Below, piece after piece: positions 1-7,234 of a DNA stretch of 64,000 nucleotides (position 1 is the stretch's first letter; every line of letters begins with the position of its first letter). The notes under the pieces are model-generated. The model made no database searches and was not told the origin of the DNA. It saw nothing but the letters and a program-made list of their open reading frames with translations. Source of the stretch: JAUZRW01 sp034437755 (GTDB lineage: Bacteria > Chloroflexota > Anaerolineae > Aggregatilineales > Phototrophicaceae); the NCBI GenBank assembly GCA_034437755.1, contig DAOTTV010000078.1, positions 1 to 64,000 on the forward strand. The letters run 5' to 3'. The translations under genes were made by a program, and so were the position numbers.

Positions 1-411
1 AGCTCTGCCCAGACGAAAGCAATGAAGAAGGTCGCTGGCGGTCTCAAGTTACAGATGGCACAATTCCGTGATCTCGCCGCATTCGCGCAATTCGGGTCTG
101 ATCTCGATAAAGACACCCAGCAACAGCTGGATCGTGGTCTGCGTTTAAACGAATTGTTCAAGCAAGGTCAATACGCGCCGATGCCGCTGGAAGATCAAGT
201 CGCTGTGATTTATGCCGGCACGAGCGGCTTGCTGGATAGCGTCGAAGTGGATCGGGTCAGTGATTGGAAGCAGGACTTCCAACGGGTCCTGCACACCCAA
301 TATTCTGACCTTGCCGAGACCATCCGCGAGGAAGCCAAAGGTGGCTTATCTGACGATACGATGAGCAAGTTGAAGGATGCCATCGAGACCTTCACTGAAA
401 CGTGGAGTTAA
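1..411 (+). CDS. atpA: ATP synthase F1 subunit alpha, C-terminal part (5' end outside window)
   Basis: The open frame runs in from the left edge and ends in TAA, so only about the last 136 residues are present. They match the C-terminal helical domain of the F1 alpha subunit: the window opens inside the conserved stretch around AMKKVAGGLKLQMAQFRDLAAFAQFGSDLD, shown here only by its start AMKKVAGG and end FGSDLD, followed by LDRGLRLNELFKQ. This domain packs in the alpha3beta3 hexamer near the membrane side and holds no nucleotide-binding motif; those lie upstream. The order alpha-gamma-beta-epsilon with short gaps supports the call. The ATG at position 22 is an internal methionine, not a start. 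Confidence 0.97.
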   Translation, partial: SSAQTKAMKKVAGGLKLQMAQFRDLAAFAQFGSDLDKDTQQQLDRGLRLNELFKQGQYAPMPLEDQVAVIYAGTSGLLDSVEVDRVSDWKQDFQRVLHTQYSDLAETIREEAKGGLSDDTMSKLKDAIETFTETWS

Positions 412-439
412 GACTCCAACAATCAGAAAGGAGATTTAG

Positions 440-1729
440 ATGGCAACTGCAAAAGAAGTAAAGGGTCGGATTAAGAGCGTTAAGAATATCTCGCAGATTA
501 CCCGTGCGCTGGAGGCTGTTTCAGCCTCTCGTGTGCGTAAGGCGCAAGAACTTGCGTCGGCAAGCCGCGAATATTCAGAAAAAGCGTGGGAAATCCTGCT
601 CAACATCCAGAATATGACCCGCGGCTCAGTGCCGCACCCCCTGCTGACAGAGCGCGAAGAGATCAAGAGCGTTCTCGTCGTCCTGATCACGTCTGATCGG
701 GGGCTAGCCGGGGCTTACAATACCAATATCACCCGCGTTGCGACGCGCTTTGAAGAACGCTTCGACGGCGATGTGAAATATCTGACTGTCGGTAAGAAGG
801 GGCGCGACTCGCTGATTCGCATGGGGAAAGAGGTCATCGCAGAATTTAGCGATCTGCCCCCGAACCCGACCATCGCCGATATTTCGCCCATTAGCCAATT
901 AGCTGTCGAGGCATTCTTAAGTGGCGAAGTTGATGAGGTGGTGATCGCGTATACGGACTTCATCAATATGCTGACGCAACGTCCGGTCGTGCTGGGCTGG
1001 TTACCCTTGACCCCGCATACCGAAGCTGAGAAAGTCGCGTCGGATTATGTGAAGGACGTGCCACAAGTCACGGATACTGATCAGGACTACGAATATGAAC
1101 CGACCGCTGTGGCAGTCGTCGATGAAATTGTCCCGCGTTTTACCGAACTGCAATTGTATCAAGCCTTGCTTGAATCACAGGCGAGCGAACACGCGGCGCG
1201 GATGAACGCGATGCGTAATGCAACCGATAACGCTTCGCAATTGGTTGATGATCTGACCTTAGAATACAACAAAGCGCGTCAGGCGGCGATCACCAGCGAA
1301 ATTCTCGACATCGTCGGTGGTGCGGCGGCGCTGGAAAATACAGAACGGGGCGGATCAAGCGAGAATGGTAACGGGAGCAAAGCCAAGCAACGGCGGCAAA
1401 AGTCGAAGCAACAATCAAAAGCGATCGCCGTCGCTGACGCACCCGCTGAAAAACCGGCGGGCAAACCCGATGATTTTACAGTGATTAAAGGTGTCGGCAA
1501 GAAAATGTCGCAAGCACTGATCGAAGGCGGTATCACGACTTATACCCAACTCGCCTCAAAATCTGAAGAAGAAATCCAAGCCGTGCTCGAAAAGACGGGC
1601 ATGCGCTTCGCCCCCAGTATCCCAACATGGGCAGAGCAAGCCGCTTATGCCGCCAAAGGGGATTGGGATGGTTTACAAGCTTTTCAAGATACGTTAGTCG
1701 CCGGTCGCCGTGTGGACGACGAGGAATAA
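440..1729 (+). CDS. atpG: ATP synthase F1 subunit gamma with C-terminal helix-hairpin-helix extension
   Basis: The gamma subunit is the central rotor shaft of F1. Residues 1-300 are a standard gamma chain, with the N-terminal helix KGRIKSVKNISQIT and the C-terminal helix ending ITSEILDIVGGAAALE. The family usually stops there, at about 290 residues. This protein continues for roughly 125 more: a charged, low-complexity linker rich in K, Q and S (about 301-343), then a compact domain (about 344-420) with the helix-hairpin-helix pattern FTVIKGVGKKMSQALIEGGI and a following TYTQLA helix. Tails of this type occur on several Chloroflexota proteins (general knowledge). The reading frame is continuous with one stop and the frame shows no break at the junction. 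AGAAAGGAG precedes the ATG. Confidence 0.95.
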   Translation: MATAKEVKGRIKSVKNISQITRALEAVSASRVRKAQELASASREYSEKAWEILLNIQNMTRGSVPHPLLTEREEIKSVLVVLITSDRGLAGAYNTNITRVATRFEERFDGDVKYLTVGKKGRDSLIRMGKEVIAEFSDLPPNPTIADISPISQLAVEAFLSGEVDEVVIAYTDFINMLTQRPVVLGWLPLTPHTEAEKVASDYVKDVPQVTDTDQDYEYEPTAVAVVDEIVPRFTELQLYQALLESQASEHAARMNAMRNATDNASQLVDDLTLEYNKARQAAITSEILDIVGGAAALENTERGGSSENGNGSKAKQRRQKSKQQSKAIAVADAPAEKPAGKPDDFTVIKGVGKKMSQALIEGGITTYTQLASKSEEEIQAVLEKTGMRFAPSIPTWAEQAAYAAKGDWDGLQAFQDTLVAGRRVDDEE

Positions 1730-1748
1730 ATCAGGAGTGAAATAAAGA

Positions 1749-3158
1749 ATGAGCGAACCTAAAGGTATTGTCACCCAGATTCTGGGTAATGTGGTTGATG
1801 TATCCTTCCCAGACGGGGAATTGCCGGACATTTTCGATGCTGTCCGCGTCCCCCGCGAAGGACAAGAAGATTTAATTTTGGAAGTGGAATTGATACTCGG
1901 CAACTCTGTCGTGCGCTGTGTGGCGATGGATGCCACCGACGGCTTACAACGTGGTGTGGACGCATATGCCACTGGTTCACCGATCGCCGTTCCCGTCGGC
2001 CCGAACACACTCGGGCGCGTTTTCAACGTGTTGGGTCGCCCGATTGATAACCAGCCACCGGTCGATGAAGCAGAGCCACACAGCCCTATTCATCGTGATG
2101 CACCGGAGTTCGAAGATCAATCGACACGCATTGAGGTCTTCGAGACAGGTCTGAAAGTGATTGACCTGATCGCGCCGATGACCAAGGGCGGTAAAACCGG
2201 CATCTTCGGTGGTGCGGGGGTGGGCAAGACGGTGACCATCCAGGAACTGATTAACTCGATCGCGACCGAGCATGACGGTTTGTCGGTATTCGCTGGTGTG
2301 GGAGAACGCACACGCGAAGGGACTGACCTGTACTACGAGATGAAAGAGGCTAACGTCCTCAATAAGCTGGCGATGGTCTTCGGACAGATGAACGAACCGC
2401 CTGGCGTGCGCCTGCGCGTGGCGCTCTCTGGCTTGACGATGGCTGAGACCTTCCGCGATGAAGGGCGTGACGTATTGATCTTCATTGATAATATTTTCCG
2501 CTACTCGCTCGCCGGTGCTGAAGTATCCGCCCTGCTGGGTCGTATGCCGTCGGCGGTGGGCTACCAACCGAACCTCGCTGAAGAGATGGGGATGCTGCAA
2601 GAGCGCATTACATCGACCAAGCGCGGGTCGATCACATCGATGCAGGCTGTGTACGTGCCCGCCGATGACTACTCCGATCCCGCGCCGGTGGCGGTGTTCA
2701 CGCACCTCGACAGCACGATCGCACTCGAACGCTCGATTGCGGCGCGTGCGCTGTTCCCGGCGGTTGATCCACTCGGTAGTACCAGCAAGATTCTCGATCC
2801 GAATGTCGTGGGTGAAGATCACTACCAGACAGCTCGCGAAGTACAACAGGTGCTTCAACGTTATAAAGACTTGCAGGACATCATCGCTATTCTAGGTGTG
2901 GAAGAACTCTCGGACGATGACAAATTGCTGGTGAGCCGCGCCCGTAAGATCGAAAACTTCCTCAGCCAACCGATGAAGGTTGCCGAGCAGTTCACGGGGA
3001 TTGTCGGCAAGTACGTGCCGATCACGGATACTGTACGCGGCTTCCGGATGTTGCTAGATGGTGAAGTCGATCACATCCCTGAGCGTATGTTCTACATGAA
3101 GGGTGGCATTGAGGACGTTATCACAGCTTACGAAGAAAGCCAGAGTGACGACAGCTAA
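1749..3158 (+). CDS. atpD: ATP synthase F1 subunit beta
   Basis: This is the catalytic subunit of F1, 469 residues, the usual length. The P-loop GGAGVGKT is at residues 154-161. The catalytic GERTREG segment, the Walker B region LIFIDNIFR, the ALLGRMPSAVGYQPNL loop and VYVPADDYSDPAP are all present. The stretch after DNIFR reads YSLAGAE where most bacterial beta chains have F(T/I)QAGSE, a small local divergence. The gene follows atpG by 19 bp with AGGAGTGA upstream of the ATG and precedes atpC by 20 bp, so it is in the same operon. Confidence 0.98.
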   Translation: MSEPKGIVTQILGNVVDVSFPDGELPDIFDAVRVPREGQEDLILEVELILGNSVVRCVAMDATDGLQRGVDAYATGSPIAVPVGPNTLGRVFNVLGRPIDNQPPVDEAEPHSPIHRDAPEFEDQSTRIEVFETGLKVIDLIAPMTKGGKTGIFGGAGVGKTVTIQELINSIATEHDGLSVFAGVGERTREGTDLYYEMKEANVLNKLAMVFGQMNEPPGVRLRVALSGLTMAETFRDEGRDVLIFIDNIFRYSLAGAEVSALLGRMPSAVGYQPNLAEEMGMLQERITSTKRGSITSMQAVYVPADDYSDPAPVAVFTHLDSTIALERSIAARALFPAVDPLGSTSKILDPNVVGEDHYQTAREVQQVLQRYKDLQDIIAILGVEELSDDDKLLVSRARKIENFLSQPMKVAEQFTGIVGKYVPITDTVRGFRMLLDGEVDHIPERMFYMKGGIEDVITAYEESQSDDS

Positions 3159-3178
3159 AACCTCAGGGAGGTCATCTG

Positions 3179-3622
3179 ATGCCGATTCACGTTGAACTCG
3201 TGACGCAAGAGCGCAAAGTTTTTGAAGAGAAGGAAGCCGATATGATCGTCGTGCCGGCCGTCGAAGGCGAGATGGGCGTGTTGCCCGGTCATGCGCCTGT
3301 GTTGACGACGATGGGCTATGGCGAGCTGGTCATCCGCAAAGAAGGTGCAGAAGAACGCTTCGCCATTTATGGCGGCGTGGTTGATGTGCGACCGGATAAG
3401 GTCGTCGTGCTGGCGGATCTCGCGGACTCGTCCTTCGATCTGAACGTTGAGAAAGCGCAAGAAGCCCGCGAACGCGCTGAGAAAATGATGGAAGAAGGCG
3501 TGCCAGAAGAGCAAAACCGTGAGGCGACACTGGCTTTACGGCGCGCGGAACTCCAGTTGAAAGTGGCGCGTAAAGTGCGCGATCAAAGCGCTTTGCGGAT
3601 TGTGGATCAAGACGACAACTAA
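3179..3622 (+). CDS. atpC: ATP synthase F1 subunit epsilon
   Basis: The epsilon subunit couples gamma to the c-ring and can inhibit ATP hydrolysis. The 147-residue product starts with the beta-sandwich domain (about 1-85; the typical EGEMGVLPGHAPVLT motif is at about 29-43) and ends in a two-helix domain rich in A, E and R (about 88-140). AGGGAGG lies 7 bases before the ATG. It is the last gene of the ATP synthase operon: an intrinsic terminator follows 30 bp after the stop. Confidence 0.96.
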   Translation: MPIHVELVTQERKVFEEKEADMIVVPAVEGEMGVLPGHAPVLTTMGYGELVIRKEGAEERFAIYGGVVDVRPDKVVVLADLADSSFDLNVEKAQEARERAEKMMEEGVPEEQNREATLALRRAELQLKVARKVRDQSALRIVDQDDN

Positions 3623-3652
3623 ACAACCGCGCACGACAATCTGCGATTGAAT

Positions 3653-3688
3653 GCGACGCTCGTTAGCAAAACGGGCGTTGCTTTTTTT
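3653..3688 (+). terminator. Intrinsic terminator of the ATP synthase operon
   Basis: A 12-bp stem (3653-3664 with 3670-3681, two G-T pairs) with loop AGCAA is followed directly by seven T. It sits 30 bp after the atpC stop codon. Confidence 0.9.
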
Positions 3689-3747
3689 ACACCATGGTAT
3701 ACAGTATCATGGTAATCGATGGTCTATCATAGTTGAAAGCACAAGGC

Positions 3748-4770
3748 ATGTTCTCCAAAAGGCTTGGAGTGGACTTAGGGACGATCAACGTCCTGATTTA
3801 TGAGCGCAATCAAATCGTGCTACAAGAGCCGTCATTGGTAGCACTTGAAATCGAAGAGACAGGTGACGAGCGCATCATCGAGCTCGGTCAACCCGCGCGC
3901 GAGATGATCGGGCGTGTCGATGACGAAGGGATTCGCATTCTGCGCCCGTTACAAAATGGTGTGATCGCCGATTACGAAGTCACAGCCGAGATGCTGGCGT
4001 ATTTCTTCAGCAAAGCCGCTGGACGGATGCGTCTCTTCCGCCCGACGGTGATGATTAGCGTCCCATGGGGCGTGACCAGCGTCGAGAAACGCGCCGTCGA
4101 AGAAGCGGCACTGGCGGCGGGCGCTAAAGAGGCGTATTTGATATGGGAACCACTGGCGGCGGCGATTGGCGCGGGCTTGCCTGTCGGCACACCTGCCGGT
4201 GATATGGTGGTCAACATCGGGGGCGGCATCACCGAAGCGGCGGTTATCACCATGAACCACATCATTCGCGCCGAGAGTGGGCGTGTCGGCGGTTTAAAGC
4301 TTGACGATGCCATCGCGAGCTATGTCCGGCGTAAGTATAACCTCATCATCGGGCAACAGACCGCAGAGTCGATCAAGATTCAAGTCGGGGCGGCGGTCGA
4401 TCTCGAAGATGAGTTGACGATGGATGTACAGGGGCGCGATAACGTCAGCGGTTTGCCACGCACGATCACGATTACAACGGGCGAAGTGGTCGAAGCCTTG
4501 CACGACCCCTTGCTGAGTGTCGCGGGTGTGGTCAAAAGCGTCTTGGGCAATACACCGCCGGAACTCGCATCGGATATTATCGATCGTGGGATTGTGCTGA
4601 CGGGGGGCGGCGCACTTTTGCGCGGGTTAGATCAATTCCTGACCAAAGAGACCGGTGTGCCTGTTTTTCGAGCAGATAATCCTATGATTTCAGTGGCGAC
4701 CGGCGCTGGACGCGCACTAGAAGACCCCGCTATTTTGCGACGCTTACAGGAGCGTCGTAACCCCTACTAG
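3748..4770 (+). CDS. mreB: MreB-like actin homologue (rod-shape determining protein family)
   Basis: MreB proteins form membrane-bound filaments that guide cell-wall synthesis. The 340-residue product has the phosphate-1 motif GVDLGT (residues 7-12), the segment SVPWGVTSVEKRAVEEAALAAGA (only its start is typical wording: SVPWGVT), EPLAAAIGAGLPV, and the adenosine-side motif IVLTGGGALLRGLDQ. The phosphate-2 motif reads NIGGGITEAAV instead of the usual DIGGGTTEVAV, so the metal-coordinating Asp is Asn156 here. The ATG at 3748 is preferred because family members start with MFSKR; a TTG at 3733 is in frame but has no ribosome site. No mreC/mreD follows, so this may be one of several MreB/Mbl paralogues. 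Confidence 0.88.
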   Translation: MFSKRLGVDLGTINVLIYERNQIVLQEPSLVALEIEETGDERIIELGQPAREMIGRVDDEGIRILRPLQNGVIADYEVTAEMLAYFFSKAAGRMRLFRPTVMISVPWGVTSVEKRAVEEAALAAGAKEAYLIWEPLAAAIGAGLPVGTPAGDMVVNIGGGITEAAVITMNHIIRAESGRVGGLKLDDAIASYVRRKYNLIIGQQTAESIKIQVGAAVDLEDELTMDVQGRDNVSGLPRTITITTGEVVEALHDPLLSVAGVVKSVLGNTPPELASDIIDRGIVLTGGGALLRGLDQFLTKETGVPVFRADNPMISVATGAGRALEDPAILRRLQERRNPY

Positions 4771-4795
4771 ACCCAAAAGGGGCGATAGACATCGC

Positions 4796-4960
4796 GTAAC
4801 TACTCAGGTAGAGTCTTCTTGTGGGGTTTCACCCCACGCCCCAGCAGGTGATGTCTCCCTTGCACCCCAATTTTGCCGAACGCAAAGCGTTCGGCGAGTA
4901 CAGGTTCAACGGACGATCGTCCTTCGTGGGGGTTCGGGGGCAACGCCCCTGAGTAGTTAC
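4796..4960 (+). mobile_element. MITE family 1, copy A (165 bp, 8-bp target duplication)
   Basis: The element starts with GTAACTACTCAGG and ends with its exact reverse complement, a 13-bp terminal inverted repeat. It is flanked by the perfect 8-bp direct repeat GACATCGC at 4788-4795 and 4961-4968. It encodes nothing. Inside are further palindromes: TGGGGTTTCACCCCA, a 9-bp stem GCCGAACGC/GCGTTCGGC and GGACGATCGTCC. A second copy is at 51206-51368. It lies between the convergent ends of the mreB-like gene and rex. Confidence 0.88.
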
Positions 4961-4976
4961 GACATCGCCCTCAGTA

Positions 4977-5615
4977 TTAATCGTCATCGTTTAGATAGTA
5001 CGTCATATGCTGGAGATGAACAACGGGATCGATATATTGCACCATCACATCGTCCGGCACATCAAGGCTAATGGGCGCGTAGTTCAAAATCGCTTTGACC
5101 CCCGCTTGCACGATGGTATCCGTAACAGCTTGCGCGACTTCGGCAGGCACAGCGACCATCGCGATCGACACGTTATTTTCGGTGATTATCTGCTCCAGGT
5201 CGTCGATGTGAAAGACGGGAAACCCGCCGATCGTCTGCCCGACCTTGCTCTCATCGGAGTCAAAAAGCCAGGCAATACGAAAGCCGCGATCCGTGAAGCC
5301 GCGGTAATGGGAGATTGCGCTCCCCAGATTACCCGCGCCAACCACAGCAACGCGCCATTCACGATTGACTTGCAAGACCTGACGTAATTTCTCGACAAGA
5401 AATTCGATCTGGTAACCAGTTCCCTGCTTACCAAACCCACCAAAGTGCGATAGGTCTTTGCGTATCTGTGCAGAGCTAATCCCCAAGCGTCGCCCTAACT
5501 CATGCGATGAAGTCACATCACGCCCTTCTTGTTTCAGGCGGTCTAAAGCCCGCAAATAAAGCGGTAAGCGACCAATGACGATGTCAGGAATGCGATCTGA
5601 CAACTTAGACGGCAT
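4977..5615 (-). CDS. rex: Redox-sensing transcriptional repressor Rex
   Basis: Rex senses the NADH/NAD+ ratio and represses fermentation and respiration genes when NADH is low. The 212-residue product has an N-terminal winged helix (about 1-75, with SHELGRRLGISSAQIRKDLSHFG, recognisable by AQIRKDLS) and a Rossmann domain beginning VAVVGAGNLG, followed by NAPISLDVP near the end of that fold. The ATG at 5615 is chosen because AAGGA precedes it at proper distance and family members start PxxxSDRIP; a longer in-frame start at 5669 would run over the predicted operator. A Rex-type palindrome lies about 45 bp upstream, which suggests autorepression. Confidence 0.95.
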   Translation of the reverse strand: MPSKLSDRIPDIVIGRLPLYLRALDRLKQEGRDVTSSHELGRRLGISSAQIRKDLSHFGGFGKQGTGYQIEFLVEKLRQVLQVNREWRVAVVGAGNLGSAISHYRGFTDRGFRIAWLFDSDESKVGQTIGGFPVFHIDDLEQIITENNVSIAMVAVPAEVAQAVTDTIVQAGVKAILNYAPISLDVPDDVMVQYIDPVVHLQHMTYYLNDDD

Positions 5616-5660
5616 AGCATGTCTGTCCTTATGATAAACAGCATTGTCAAGAGTGATTAT

Positions 5661-5678
5661 CTGTGACAAATGTCACAA
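5661..5678 (-). promoter_or_regulatory. Predicted Rex operator (autoregulation)
   Basis: The 18-bp site, read towards rex, is TTGTGACATTTGTCACAG. The known Rex box is TTGTGA-N6-TCACAA, so 11 of 12 defined positions match. It sits 46 bp before the rex ATG, where a repressor would block the promoter. A CRP-type site has the same core, so the call rests on position next to rex. Confidence 0.75.
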
Positions 5679-5842
5679 TATCCTGAATATTACCATTTAT
5701 ATCACGATAATGCCAGTCATCTGTGCAAAATATGAATATAAGATGAGTTGATTTGCAATTAAACCACCGTGAAGATTCGCAATCTTTGCACCAAAGCGTG
5801 ATATGATACGATAGTAACACATAGTACAAAACAGGGGTTAGC

Positions 5843-7234
5843 ATGGCTGTTAGACGTTCACTTTTTATCTTACTTCTCCTGATTATCATCTTGCCAACAT
5901 GGGCATTCCAGAATAGCAACCAACCGACATCGGGCGAAGCGTCGATCCGTCTGAGCGATCTTCAGTTATACGAAGTTCGGCGGGGTAATGTCGCCCTGAC
6001 GGTGAACGCTATCGGTGCGATTGCACCGGATAACGACGTTCAACTGAGTTTTCTCACGGCTGGCGAAGTCGCAGATGTCTTTGTCCAGCGCGATGAGTAC
6101 GTGCTTGCTGGGGATACGCTGATGCGCCTCGAAAATGAGTTGCAACGCATCAGCTACGAACAAGCCCTGATCGCGCTCGAACGCGCTGAACTTCAGTTAC
6201 AAGATTTGCTCGAAGTAGACGAAGAGACGATTCGCCTAGCGGAACTCGGGGTCGAGAATGCGCGTGCGGCTTACCGGAGCGTGGTCAATGCTGTTCTGCC
6301 CAGTGACATCGAAGCGGCAGAAGTGGCGTACAGTCAGGCGTTAGAATTTGCCGACTCTCTGCGACAACAACGCGATGCTGTCGGCGGGCAAGTGGGCAGT
6401 GAAAATATCCAATGGCAACAGGCAAACGCCGCCTATGGCGAGGCGACATTTCAAGCGGAGATCGCCCGCTTACAAGTCGAACGTCTGCGTAACAGCACCT
6501 TCCCACAAGCGAACGTCGCGCTGGCAGGCATTGCGGAAGCCGAAGCCCAACTCCAACAGGTACGCGCCGGTCCGACAGAAGCCGAGCGTGAGGCGACACA
6601 AAGCCAGATTGAACAGGCTCAAGTTCAGCTTGATCGCGCCGAAGTCGCGTACAATCGCACGATCTTAGAAGCCCCATTCGATGGCGTAATCACCGCGGTG
6701 AATGCCGAGATTGGATCGCTCGCCGCCCCGGGCTTGACGGTCATCGAACTGATGGATGTTTCGCCACTGGGCTTGACCGTACAAGTCGATGAGATTGATA
6801 TTGATCTGGTCGAGATCGGTCTACCAACGCGGGTAACATTAGACGCACTGCCGAACTTGCAATTTCCTGCTACTGTGATCAGTATCGCGCCTATCGGCAC
6901 GCCATCGGGCGGTATCGTCAGCTATGATGTTGACATTGCGCTGGATGGCGATGATCCGCGCGTGCGCGTCGGTATGACTGCCGATGCATCGATCGTTATT
7001 GAAGAGACACAAGATGTACTAGTCGTGCCAAATTTGTATATCCGGCGCGATCGCACGACCGGACAATCCTTCGTCAACGTCCTGCGCGGAGATGACACCG
7101 TTGAAGAAGTCGAGGTCGAAATCGGCATCCAAGGACGCGAGACGAGCGAAGTCATCAGTGGGATTGAAGAAGGCGCACTCGTCGCCATTGATTTGAGTGG
7201 ACGCGGGCTTAACATCCTCGGAGGTGGGCAATGA
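5843..7234 (+). CDS. Efflux periplasmic-adaptor-like protein (HlyD/MacA family)
   Basis: Adaptor proteins of this family work with MacB-type ABC transporters. The 463-residue product starts with a signal or membrane anchor (about residues 5-22), then a beta-hairpin/lipoyl half (VNAIGAIAPDNDVQL...), a long alpha-helical coiled coil rich in Q, A and E (about 100-265), the second lipoyl half (ILEAPFDGVITAVNAEIG), and beta-barrel domains to the end. AGGGG precedes the ATG. Its stop overlaps the start of the next adaptor gene (ATGA at 7231), and the ABC ATPase and permeases follow, so all are one operon. The substrate cannot be read from sequence. Confidence 0.9.
   Translation: MAVRRSLFILLLLIIILPTWAFQNSNQPTSGEASIRLSDLQLYEVRRGNVALTVNAIGAIAPDNDVQLSFLTAGEVADVFVQRDEYVLAGDTLMRLENELQRISYEQALIALERAELQLQDLLEVDEETIRLAELGVENARAAYRSVVNAVLPSDIEAAEVAYSQALEFADSLRQQRDAVGGQVGSENIQWQQANAAYGEATFQAEIARLQVERLRNSTFPQANVALAGIAEAEAQLQQVRAGPTEAEREATQSQIEQAQVQLDRAEVAYNRTILEAPFDGVITAVNAEIGSLAAPGLTVIELMDVSPLGLTVQVDEIDIDLVEIGLPTRVTLDALPNLQFPATVISIAPIGTPSGGIVSYDVDIALDGDDPRVRVGMTADASIVIEETQDVLVVPNLYIRRDRTTGQSFVNVLRGDDTVEEVEVEIGIQGRETSEVISGIEEGALVAIDLSGRGLNILGGGQ

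Noticed and set aside
1977..2858. Long 293-codon open frame antisense to atpD
   Set aside because: It is the complement of a highly conserved catalytic gene; no ribosome site, and composition follows the codon pattern of atpD. Shadow frame.
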